64,000 bases of DNA from an uncultured bacterium (GTDB lineage: Bacteria > Bacillota > Bacilli > Lactobacillales > Lactobacillaceae): assembly GCA_905214545.1 (NCBI GenBank), contig CAJMMO010000002.1, positions 124,001 to 188,000 of the forward strand, written 5' to 3'. The notes beneath the pieces were generated by a model. The model had not been told where the DNA came from. It made no database searches and was given only the letters and a program-made list of their open reading frames with translations. Position numbers and translations under genes: made by a program. This document shows positions 25,450-32,930 of this stretch, in pieces (position 1 is the first letter of the stretch; each line of letters begins with the position of its first letter).

Positions 25450-25902
25450 TTAGAACCAGTATTGCAAGCCCTCGTCATTCGGGTAGCTGCGGCAGAGCTT
25501 GACGTCGCGGCCGCAACATTCGCGAGCCCACTTGGCAAAATTGGCGTCGACCATGTTGTCCAGGTCGGTTGAGGTGTAGAAGTAGGCCAGCTTGCCGTTA
25601 AAGTGACCCAGCTTCTTTAAAAAGCTGTAGACAGGGGTTGCCGGCGCGTTGTTCCAAACGGGCGCCCCGACCAGGACGTAATCGTATGGTTTGTGCGGCA
25701 CGTCGCCGATAATTTCAGGGAAGTCCTTGTCCTTAATCTGCTTTTTGGCAATGTCGGACGTTGTGAACATGTCCTTTGAAAAAACCCCGTTGGCAACTTG
25801 GATTTCAAATCCTTCGCTGTCAGGCAGGTCGCGGAGCATCTCTTCCGCGACCGCCTCAGTGTTGCCCGACCATGAATAGTAAGCAATTAGAGTCTTAGCC
25901 AT
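25450..25902 (-). CDS. Flavodoxin-family protein
   Basis: 150 residues. The N-terminus KTLIAYYSWSGNTEAVA is the FMN phosphate-binding loop of flavodoxins; APVWNNAPATPVYSFL and AYFYTSTDL give the two isoalloxazine-contacting loops. It is closest in type to the Flavodoxin_4 group of stand-alone FMN proteins with unknown electron partners. It has its own promoter overlapping a candidate CcpA site, and sits between glmU and prs, which are adjacent or nearly so in most Firmicutes, so it looks like an insertion. Confidence 0.85.
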   Translation of the reverse strand: MAKTLIAYYSWSGNTEAVAEEMLRDLPDSEGFEIQVANGVFSKDMFTTSDIAKKQIKDKDFPEIIGDVPHKPYDYVLVGAPVWNNAPATPVYSFLKKLGHFNGKLAYFYTSTDLDNMVDANFAKWARECCGRDVKLCRSYPNDEGLQYWF

Positions 25903-25918
25903 GATAAAATCCTTTCTT

Positions 25919-25932
25919 TGAAAGCGCTATCT
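25919..25932. promoter_or_regulatory. Candidate cre (CcpA) site before the flavodoxin gene
   Basis: TGAAAGCGCTATCT matches the cre consensus TGWAANCGNTNNCA at all but the last defined base. It lies between the predicted -10 and the start codon, where CcpA binding would repress. Confidence 0.5.
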
Positions 25933-25940
25933 TCACTTTA

Positions 25941-25969
25941 ATTGTCGTCTTATTTCCAACACTTGTCAA
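25941..25969 (-). promoter_or_regulatory. Promoter of the flavodoxin gene
   Basis: Minus-strand TTGACA (perfect), 17 bases, GACAAT. Confidence 0.6.
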
Positions 25970-25980
25970 AACATGAGCAA

Positions 25981-26011
25981 AAAAAAGCAGCCTTTTGACA
26001 GGCTGTTTTTT
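25981..26011 (-). terminator. Terminator of glmU
   Basis: Stem CAGCCT / AGGCTG immediately after the glmU stop, with a long T-run on the minus strand. Confidence 0.85.
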
Positions 26012-26018
26012 TCTAAAA

Positions 26019-27404
26019 TTATTGCCATTCTTTGTCTTGGGACAGCGGCAGTTTGTGCCAGTAGTCTTCCTTGTTGACCTGGCGGCCGCGGGCAATCGCC
26101 ATCTCGTAGCGCTTGACGTCCTTGGTGATGGTGGAGTCAGCGGCGACAAAGGCGTGGTCGGCAATGTTGATCGGGTTGATGATCGTGGCACCAGCGCCGA
26201 CAAAGGCGTGGTCGCCGACGTAGGAGTGGAACTTCTTGACGCCGTCGTAGTTGGAGAAGATGACGCCGCAGCCCACGTTGATGTCCTTGCCTAAGGTTGC
26301 ATCCCCGATGTAGGTCAGGTGGCCCACCTTCGTGTTTTCGCCGATCTGGGCCTTTTTAATTTCGACAAAGTTCCCGATGTGGGCGCCTTGCATGATCTCG
26401 GCTTGCGGACGCAGGTGGGAGTTCGGGCCGATGTCGGTGTTGTCGTGCATCACGGCCTCTTGCAGAGTTGAGGAGGTGACGGTGACGTGGTCGCCTAAGG
26501 TCGAGTCGACGATTCTGGAGCCGCTGGTGATCAGGCAGTCGCTGCCGATCTTGGTCTTGCCCTTGATCACAACGTTGCCTTCGATGACAGTGTCGTTGCC
26601 GATCTCGACGTCGGCGTCGATGTAGGCGGTGCTTGGGTCGATGAAGGACACGCCGTCGCGCATGTGGGCTTCGTTGATCCGCTTTTGCATAATCTTCGTG
26701 GCTTGGGCCAGCGCGATGCGGTCGTTGACGCCTAAGCTTTCGCTGAAGTCAGGCATCTTGTAAGCGCCGACGCGGTCGCCCTGGTTGCGCAGGATTTCCA
26801 AAACGTCGGTCAGGTAGTATTCGCCTTGGGCGTTGTCGTTGCCGACGTGCTTCAAAGCGGCAAAGAGCTTCTTGTTGTCGAAGCAGAACACACCGGTGTT
26901 GATCTCGTCGATCTTGCGCTGAACGGGGCTGGCGTCTTTTTCCTCAACGATTCTCAAGACATTGCCCTGGTCGTCGCGCACGATGCGGCCGTAGCCGTAA
27001 GGGTTTGGCGCGGTAGCGGTCAGAACCGTAGCGGCGTTGCCCTTTTGGGTGTGGTAGTCAAAGAGGTTGTTGAAAGTCTCGGTGGTAAACAGCGGCGTGT
27101 CGCCGGTTACAACCAAGGTTGCGCCTGCCTTGTCTGCCAAAAGCGGAGCGGCGGTCAAAACGGCGTGGCCGGTGCCCAGCTGCTTTTCTTGAAAGGCAAA
27201 GTCGCTTCTGCCCGCCAAGACCGTTTTCACATCTTCGGCCCCATTGCCGACGATCGTGACTACTTGGTCAGGGTGCGTGCCGCGAGCGGCATCAACGACG
27301 TGTTCTACCATGGCCTTGCCGCAAACCTTGTGCAGGACCTTGTAGAGCTTTGACTTCATCCGGGTACCCTTCCCGGCTGCTAAAACGACAACAAATTTAT
27401 TCAT
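26019..27404 (-). CDS. glmU: Bifunctional GlmU (acetyltransferase / N-acetylglucosamine-1-phosphate uridyltransferase)
   Basis: Makes UDP-GlcNAc in two steps. 461 residues: pyrophosphorylase domain (about 1-230) with LAAGKGTRMKSK, and a left-handed beta-helix acetyltransferase domain (about 250-450) visible as hexapeptide repeats (IGNDTVIEGNVVIKGK, IGPNSHLRPQA) with the acetyl-CoA region NYDGVKKFHSYVGDHAF. It follows purR and precedes prs, as in Bacillus. Confidence 0.97.
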   Translation of the reverse strand: MNKFVVVLAAGKGTRMKSKLYKVLHKVCGKAMVEHVVDAARGTHPDQVVTIVGNGAEDVKTVLAGRSDFAFQEKQLGTGHAVLTAAPLLADKAGATLVVTGDTPLFTTETFNNLFDYHTQKGNAATVLTATAPNPYGYGRIVRDDQGNVLRIVEEKDASPVQRKIDEINTGVFCFDNKKLFAALKHVGNDNAQGEYYLTDVLEILRNQGDRVGAYKMPDFSESLGVNDRIALAQATKIMQKRINEAHMRDGVSFIDPSTAYIDADVEIGNDTVIEGNVVIKGKTKIGSDCLITSGSRIVDSTLGDHVTVTSSTLQEAVMHDNTDIGPNSHLRPQAEIMQGAHIGNFVEIKKAQIGENTKVGHLTYIGDATLGKDINVGCGVIFSNYDGVKKFHSYVGDHAFVGAGATIINPINIADHAFVAADSTITKDVKRYEMAIARGRQVNKEDYWHKLPLSQDKEWQ

Positions 27405-27443
27405 TTACTTTCCTTCTTCATCAATAAGCTAACCGTCAGTATA

Positions 27444-28280
27444 TCATTTTTGAAAGTGATCAAAGTCGGTTTTTGCCAAGAAATTGCCTGGCTGGGCGCT
27501 GAGCTTATTGTTTTCGGTGTCGATCTTGCTGATGGAGATCAGGGACAGGTAATCGTCGACCATGCGTTTGTGCGGGTAGTAGGCCTCGCACAGAATGCAC
27601 ATGCCGTTGACGGTACACTTGAATTCTTTGACCAGCTGGCGCATCCCGTTCAGGGTGCCGCCGCCTTTGACGAAGTCGTCGACGATCAAGACGGAACTGT
27701 TCGGCTTCAGCATGCTGTTAGCCAGCTCCATCTTTTCGACGCGGTCGCTGGAAGAGGCCACGTAGTTCACAGACAAGGTCGCGCCTTCGGTGACCTTCGG
27801 CCGTCTGCGGACAGTGACAAAAGGAATGTTCAGATACATGCTGACGGCTTGGGCCAAGCTGATCCCCTTAGTTTCGATGGTCATGACGTAGTCGGGGTGG
27901 CTGTAGGCGTAGCGGGTCGCGATCAGCTTGCCGATCTGGCGCAGGTGCTGGGGCGAGCCTAAAATGTCCGACATGTAGACAAAGCCGCCCGGCAGGATCC
28001 GGTCCGGGTCCTGGATTTCTTGGGCCAACTGGGCCAGGTAGGTGCGGGCGTATTGTTCGCCGCAGAAGGGAATGTAGCGGACGCCGCCGGCAGCCCCGGC
28101 GACAGTTTCCAAGACGCCGTCCTGCTTAGCGGCTAAAGTCCGTTTTAAGATCCCCAAGTCTTCTGAGATGGATGACTTGGCCGCATCGTACTGCTGGGCA
28201 AAAAAAGGCAGCGGGATCAAGGTATGCGGACGAGCCATCAAGTATTTGGTAATATTTACCAATCTTTCTGAACGTTTCAT
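27444..28280 (-). CDS. purR: Purine operon repressor PurR
   Basis: PRPP-responsive repressor of purine synthesis genes. 278 residues: N-terminal winged helix (about 1-72, RSERLVNITKYLM...) and a phosphoribosyltransferase-like domain (about 80-270) whose PRPP loop reads VLIVDDFVKGGGT near 205. The domain binds PRPP without catalysing transfer. Located between veg and glmU as in Bacillus. No PurBox could be confidently identified in its own upstream region. Confidence 0.95.
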   Translation of the reverse strand: MKRSERLVNITKYLMARPHTLIPLPFFAQQYDAAKSSISEDLGILKRTLAAKQDGVLETVAGAAGGVRYIPFCGEQYARTYLAQLAQEIQDPDRILPGGFVYMSDILGSPQHLRQIGKLIATRYAYSHPDYVMTIETKGISLAQAVSMYLNIPFVTVRRRPKVTEGATLSVNYVASSSDRVEKMELANSMLKPNSSVLIVDDFVKGGGTLNGMRQLVKEFKCTVNGMCILCEAYYPHKRMVDDYLSLISISKIDTENNKLSAQPGNFLAKTDFDHFQK

Positions 28281-28342
28281 GTTTATTTCCTCTTAAAAAT
28301 TTGTGTTTCAAACCAATACTTTTAATATAACGCAAAAAAGGC

Positions 28343-28380
28343 GCAAAAAAAACAATCGCCATGATTTTTAAGCGATTGTT
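28343..28380 (-). terminator. Terminator of veg
   Basis: Minus-strand stem AACAATCGC / GCGATTGTT with a 12-base loop followed by eight T residues, 14 bp after the veg stop. Confidence 0.88.
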
Positions 28381-28394
28381 CATAATTACGTGAA

Positions 28395-28643
28395 TTACGC
28401 TTCGGCAGCATCGTCAAATTGCAATTCAATGTTTTTGGTTAAAACGTCGGTGTAACTATAAGAAACGCGGGCGATCTTATTTTCCTCTTGGTCCAGCTTC
28501 ACTACGAAAACTGCGGGAAATGTGTTTTGCAAAACACCTCTGCGTCTCGTGACTTTTTTCCGGCCCACTTGCGCTACGACGACCAGGCTGTCGCCGACGT
28601 GGTCTTTCAGATTCTCTTTGATATCAGCAATTGTTCTTGGCAA
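28395..28643 (-). CDS. veg: Veg family protein
   Basis: 82 residues, MPRTIADIKENLKDHVGD..., an Sm-like beta-barrel of the Veg (DUF1021) family. In B. subtilis Veg affects biofilm gene expression; its molecular role is unsettled. Conserved location between rsmA and purR. A Shine-Dalgarno-like GGAG is not obvious; GTGACGC precedes the start after AAAGGAG. Confidence 0.93.
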   Translation of the reverse strand: MPRTIADIKENLKDHVGDSLVVVAQVGRKKVTRRRGVLQNTFPAVFVVKLDQEENKIARVSYSYTDVLTKNIELQFDDAAEA

Positions 28644-28697
28644 TGAGCGTCACTCCTTTGACGCTTTATTGTAACACAATTGTTTCACAAATGCAAA

Positions 28698-29558
28698 CTA
28701 AGGCAGAGCCGCGATCAGCTTGATGAATTGCGGGATGGTCAGCTCTTCCGGCCGCGCCGTTGGTTTCACGCCCAAATCCGCCAGCAGTTTTGCCCGTTCG
28801 TCTTTGTCCTTCACAAAGGCCTTCAAGTTATTGTTCAAGGTCTTACGCCGCTGGGCAAAGCACATCTTGACGTAGCGGTTGAAGCGCTTGGTGTCGGCTG
28901 GGGCCACCAGCGGCTCAGCCAGCGGGGCCAGCACCAAGACGGTGGAGTCGACCTTCGGCTGCGGCCAAAAGCTGGTGTGGTCGACCTCGATCGTCTGCTT
29001 GACCGCCATCTGGGTCTGCACGGCGATGGTTAACGGGCCGTAGGCCTTGCTGCCGGAGTCAGCCGCAATCCGTTCTGCGACTTCTTTTTGCATCATTAAA
29101 GTCAGGCTGGCAAAGTTCAGGCCGCTGGCCAGCAAATTAAAGATGATCGGCGTCGTGATGTAGTAAGGCAGGTTCGCCACAATCTTCAAAGGCTTGCTGG
29201 TGTCAAAATAAGCGGCCGTGTCTTTGGCCAGGTCGGCTTTTAAGACGTCCTGCATGACCAGCTTGAAGTTTTCCTGCTTGGGCAATTCGTTAGCCAAGAT
29301 TTGCTGGAGCGAATCGTCAACCTCATAAGCCAGCACCTTGGCGCCGGCCAAAAGCAATTGTTCGGTCAAAGAGCCGATGCCGGGCCCGATTTCGATGACC
29401 TGGTCGCCCTCTTTGATCTCAGCCGCAGCGACAATGCTGCGGACAGCCTCCGTGTCGATTAAGAAGTTTTGGCCTAAGTTCTTGTGCGCCTGCACCAAGT
29501 AGCGATTGACGATCGCCTGGGTGCGCACGCGCGAAGCTATTGGCAAGTCATGTTTCAT
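28698..29558 (-). CDS. rsmA: 16S rRNA (A1518/A1519) dimethyltransferase RsmA/KsgA
   Basis: Dimethylates two adjacent adenosines near the 3' end of 16S rRNA. 286 residues with the KNLGQNFLID start, SAM motif VIEIGPGIGSLTE near 60, and catalytic NLPYYITTPI near 128. It overlaps rnmV by one base (TAATG), so translation is coupled. Confidence 0.97.
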   Translation of the reverse strand: MKHDLPIASRVRTQAIVNRYLVQAHKNLGQNFLIDTEAVRSIVAAAEIKEGDQVIEIGPGIGSLTEQLLLAGAKVLAYEVDDSLQQILANELPKQENFKLVMQDVLKADLAKDTAAYFDTSKPLKIVANLPYYITTPIIFNLLASGLNFASLTLMMQKEVAERIAADSGSKAYGPLTIAVQTQMAVKQTIEVDHTSFWPQPKVDSTVLVLAPLAEPLVAPADTKRFNRYVKMCFAQRRKTLNNNLKAFVKDKDERAKLLADLGVKPTARPEELTIPQFIKLIAALP

Positions 29559-30109
29559 TATTCAGCCACCGCCTTTTTCAATTCTGATAAGCTCACGCCG
29601 AACATGTGCAAGCGCCGGTAAAAATGCTTGCCGTTGCCATAGCCCACGCCCAGGCGCTGGCCGGCCAGCTCGCGCAGGTGCTTGCTGTCGGTCCTGCCGA
29701 CTAAGCCTAAAGCGGCGTAGGCCTCCCAGCTCAGGTCGCTTTTTTCAGGCTCGGCCTTTTTCAAGTCGGCCAAGGCGCGCTGCAGGGCCTCTTTGGACGC
29801 GTGCTCCACGCCCAAACTGCCCTTTTTATGCGGCTCAGCCTCTTTGCGCGTCACAAAGGCCTGCTTGGCGTCCGGCACGGCCCGCGTCACGATTTTGCGG
29901 ATGCGTTCGCCGTTAAAGTCGGGGTCGGTGAAGACGATGATCGGCCGCGTCTGGCTCAGCTTTTTAATCTCGGCTAAGCATTCATCCGACACCGCCGACC
30001 CGTTGGTTTCGATCGTCTCGATGCCTGGGAAAAATTGCTTTAAGCGCTTGGTGTCGTCTTTGCCTTCGACGACCACGACGGCGTCAAACCTAGTTTTCTT
30101 TGATTCCAT
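29558..30109 (-). CDS. rnmV: Ribonuclease M5
   Basis: Toprim nuclease that matures 5S rRNA in low-GC Gram-positives. 183 residues; the Toprim Glu is in VVVEGKDDTKRL (about residues 12-23) and the DxD metal site in VFTDPDFNGERIRK (about 57-70). Its start lies inside the 3' end of tatD (20-base overlap), and its end overlaps rsmA, forming a tightly packed operon. Confidence 0.95.
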   Translation of the reverse strand: MESKKTRFDAVVVVEGKDDTKRLKQFFPGIETIETNGSAVSDECLAEIKKLSQTRPIIVFTDPDFNGERIRKIVTRAVPDAKQAFVTRKEAEPHKKGSLGVEHASKEALQRALADLKKAEPEKSDLSWEAYAALGLVGRTDSKHLRELAGQRLGVGYGNGKHFYRRLHMFGVSLSELKKAVAE

Positions 30110-30866
30110 AAATCCTCATCGCGTTTTCATAACTCGCCTGGGCAATGACCTCAGGCTCTACCCCGCGCAGCTTGGCAATGGCCTCGACCACGTAGCGGGT
30201 GTAGCCCGTCTCGTTTTGCCGGCCGCGGTAAGGCTTAGGCGTCAGGTATGGCGCATCGGTTTCTACCAAAATTCTGTCTAACGGCACCTTTTTAGCCGAC
30301 TCGTGGACCAGCGTCGCCTTGGTAAAGGACACGACGCCGGAAAAAGAGATCATGAGGCCCAAGTCCAAGAACTTGTCGAGCCAGTCAACGCCGCCGTTGA
30401 AGCTGTGCAGGATGCCGCCGTATTCGCCGACCTTGCTGTCTTTTAAGATCTGATAGCTGTCTTCAAAGGCATCCCTGGTGTGGATGGACACCGGCATGTG
30501 CAAATCGTGGGCCACTTCCAGCTGGCGGGCGTAGACCTTGCGCTGCGCTGGGCGCGGCGAAGCGTCCCAGTAATAATCCAGGCCGATTTCGCCGATGGCG
30601 ACGGTCTTGTCCTGCTTGCACTGGGCGATTAGTTCATCTTCTGCTTTTTGGTCGTAGTCTTTAGCCACGTCTGGGCAGTAGCCGACGATGGCGTAGACAT
30701 TTTCAAAGCGCTGGGCCAAGTCGACGGCCCGGCGGTTGAAGTCAGGGTCTTGGCCGCAGCAGGCGACCTTGGTGACCCCTAGCTCTTTAGCGTGCTGCAA
30801 ATAAGCCTCTTCCTTGCCGCGGAAGGGTTCGTCATTTAAGTGGGTGTGCGAGTCAAAAATTTCCAT
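30090..30866 (-). CDS. TatD-family metal-dependent deoxyribonuclease
   Basis: 258 residues with the TatD metal ligands: DSHTHLND at the N-terminus, GEIGLDYYWD near 90, IHTRDAFED near 128, LHSFNGG near 152, and ETDAPYLTPKPYRGRQNE near 200. Homologues act as Mg2+-dependent DNases or exonucleases in DNA repair or quality control. Overlaps metG by one base at its start (TAATG) and rnmV at its end. Confidence 0.93.
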   Translation of the reverse strand: MEIFDSHTHLNDEPFRGKEEAYLQHAKELGVTKVACCGQDPDFNRRAVDLAQRFENVYAIVGYCPDVAKDYDQKAEDELIAQCKQDKTVAIGEIGLDYYWDASPRPAQRKVYARQLEVAHDLHMPVSIHTRDAFEDSYQILKDSKVGEYGGILHSFNGGVDWLDKFLDLGLMISFSGVVSFTKATLVHESAKKVPLDRILVETDAPYLTPKPYRGRQNETGYTRYVVEAIAKLRGVEPEVIAQASYENAMRIYGIKEN

Positions 30867-32839
30867 TAGCCTAACACTGCCCCGTTGGCGTGTTCGTCGC
30901 CGACTAAGGCCAGCTTGATCTGCCCGTCTTTTTCAGACGACAGCAGCATGCCTTGGGAAACGTGGCCCAGCATCTTGCGCGGCTTGAGGTTGGTCACCGC
31001 CAACACCTTTTTATCAAGCAAGGAACTGGTGTCTGGGTAGGCCTTGCGGATGCCGCTTAAGATTTGGCGCGGGCTGCCTTCGCCGAAGTCGACTTGGAAG
31101 GCCAGCAGCTTGCTTGAGCCCTGCACTGGTTCCACGGACAGGATTTGGCCGACTTGGATCTTGACCTTGTCAAAAGCAGTGATGTCGATTGCGTCATCCT
31201 GTTTTTGCTGGCTGCGGGTCTGCTTCTTCGGCTTCGCCTTAGCCATTTCGGTCTTGATGTAGTCGACTGCTTCCTTGTTCTTCAGACGCGGGAAGATTGG
31301 GGTCGGCTTAGCGGTAACTTGCTTGTCCCAGCCAAAGCCGCCAAAGCGCAGTTCCTTTTCGTCTTCGTTGTTAAAGTCCAGGCCTAATTGTTCAAACATT
31401 TGCACTGGGCTCTGGGTCATCACCGGCGCAATCATGATGGCGATCAGGCGCAAGCTTTCTGCCAAGTTGGTCAAAACGCGGCTTAATTCTTCCGTCTTGC
31501 CCTCCTTGTTCAAAACCCAAGGCTGAGTTTCGTCGATGTACTTGTTGGCCCGGCCGACAAAGCTCCAGATAGCGTCAAGCGCTTGTGAGAAGTGCAGGCT
31601 GTCCATTTGCTCGTAGTAGGTCGCAATGGTGTCAGAAGCGGCCTTTTCCAGGCTTGCGCCCAGCTCGTCTTGGTCGGCGACAGGATCCACGTGGCCTTTT
31701 TGGTATTGGTTGATCATGGACACCGTTCTGTTTAAAAGGTTGCCCAGGTCGTTTGCCAGGTCGAAGTTGATCCGCTCAACGAAGTCTTCTGGTGAAAAGC
31801 TGCCGTCGGCGCCAAACGGAATGGCCCGCATCAGGTAGTAGCGCAGGGAGTCTAAGCCGAAGCGGTCGACGATGGTTTCTGGGTAAACGGCGTTGCCCTT
31901 GGACTTCGACATCTTGTCCTTGTAGATCAAAACCCAGCCGTGGCCGAAGATCTGCTTAGGCAGCGGCAGGTCCAAAGCCATCAGCATGATCGGCCAGTAG
32001 ATGGTGTGGAAGCGGACAATTTCCTTGCCCACCAGGTGCACGTCGGCCGGCCAGTACTTCTTAAACAAGGAGTCGTCGTCTGAGCCGTAGCCTAAAGCGG
32101 TGATATAGTTGGACAAAGCGTCGATCCAAACGTAGACCACGTGCTTAGGGTCGCTTGGCACAGGGATGCCCCAGTCGACAGTGGTTCTGGTGACGGACAG
32201 GTCTTCCAGACCGGGCTTGATGAAGTTGTTGATCATCTCTTTTTCACGAGAGTGCGGCAAGATGAAGTCCGGGTGGTCCTTGTAGTATTGCACCAGGCGG
32301 TCAGCGTACTTGCTCATCCGGAAAAAGTAGGATGGCTCTTTGACTAAGCGCACGGTGTGGCCAGACGGCGCAATCCCGCCTGTCACGTTGCCGTCGTCGT
32401 CTTTAAAGACTTCCTTCAGTTGGGATTCAGTGAAGTATTCTTCGTCTTCAACTGAGTACCAGCCGGTGTATTCGCCTAAGTAAATGTCGCCCTGCTTGAG
32501 CAGCTTTTCAAAGATCTTTTGCACGGCTTGCACGTGTTCTTTGTCGGTCGTGCGGATGAACTTGTCGTAGGAGATGTCCAAACGCTTCCACAGCTTCTTG
32601 TAGGAAGCGGCCATCTTGTCGACGAATTCTTGCGGGCTGACGCCGGCTTTTTCGGCCTTTTGCTCAATCTTTAAGCCGTGCTCGTCGGTCCCTGTCAAAA
32701 AGAAGGTATCGTAGCCGCGGCTGCGCTTGTAGCGGGCCATGCTGTCAGCGGCAATCGTCGTGTAGGCGTTGCCGATGGTCAACCGGCCGGATGGGTAATA
32801 AATCGGAGTCGTGATATAGTAAGTTTTTTTGTCAGACAT
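30866..32839 (-). CDS. metG: Methionyl-tRNA synthetase
   Basis: 657 residues: class I catalytic domain, KMSKSKGN loop near 300, anticodon-binding helical domain, and a C-terminal Trbp111-type tRNA-binding domain (about 550-657, VKIQVGQILSVEPV). The HIGH-type motif reads TIGN (YPSGRLTIGNAYT), a tolerated variant of the [HT]xG[HN] pattern. The zinc-binding Cys set is absent. The ATG used has AGGTGG five bases upstream; an in-frame GTG three codons earlier overlaps that site. No T-box is present. Confidence 0.96.
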   Translation of the reverse strand: MSDKKTYYITTPIYYPSGRLTIGNAYTTIAADSMARYKRSRGYDTFFLTGTDEHGLKIEQKAEKAGVSPQEFVDKMAASYKKLWKRLDISYDKFIRTTDKEHVQAVQKIFEKLLKQGDIYLGEYTGWYSVEDEEYFTESQLKEVFKDDDGNVTGGIAPSGHTVRLVKEPSYFFRMSKYADRLVQYYKDHPDFILPHSREKEMINNFIKPGLEDLSVTRTTVDWGIPVPSDPKHVVYVWIDALSNYITALGYGSDDDSLFKKYWPADVHLVGKEIVRFHTIYWPIMLMALDLPLPKQIFGHGWVLIYKDKMSKSKGNAVYPETIVDRFGLDSLRYYLMRAIPFGADGSFSPEDFVERINFDLANDLGNLLNRTVSMINQYQKGHVDPVADQDELGASLEKAASDTIATYYEQMDSLHFSQALDAIWSFVGRANKYIDETQPWVLNKEGKTEELSRVLTNLAESLRLIAIMIAPVMTQSPVQMFEQLGLDFNNEDEKELRFGGFGWDKQVTAKPTPIFPRLKNKEAVDYIKTEMAKAKPKKQTRSQQKQDDAIDITAFDKVKIQVGQILSVEPVQGSSKLLAFQVDFGEGSPRQILSGIRKAYPDTSSLLDKKVLAVTNLKPRKMLGHVSQGMLLSSEKDGQIKLALVGDEHANGAVLG

Positions 32840-32895
32840 CAAATCCACCTCTTAAATAGTTCTTAAAATTTAATTTTACACCTTTGCGGGCATAA

Positions 32896-32922
32896 TAAAA
32901 AAGCGCCAGTAGGCGCTTTTTT
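32896..32922 (-). terminator. Terminator of mgtA
   Basis: Stem AAGCGCC / GGCGCTT with a four-base loop and T-runs on both strands, between the mgtA stop and metG. Confidence 0.9.
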
Positions 32923-32930
32923 GCTTTTCA

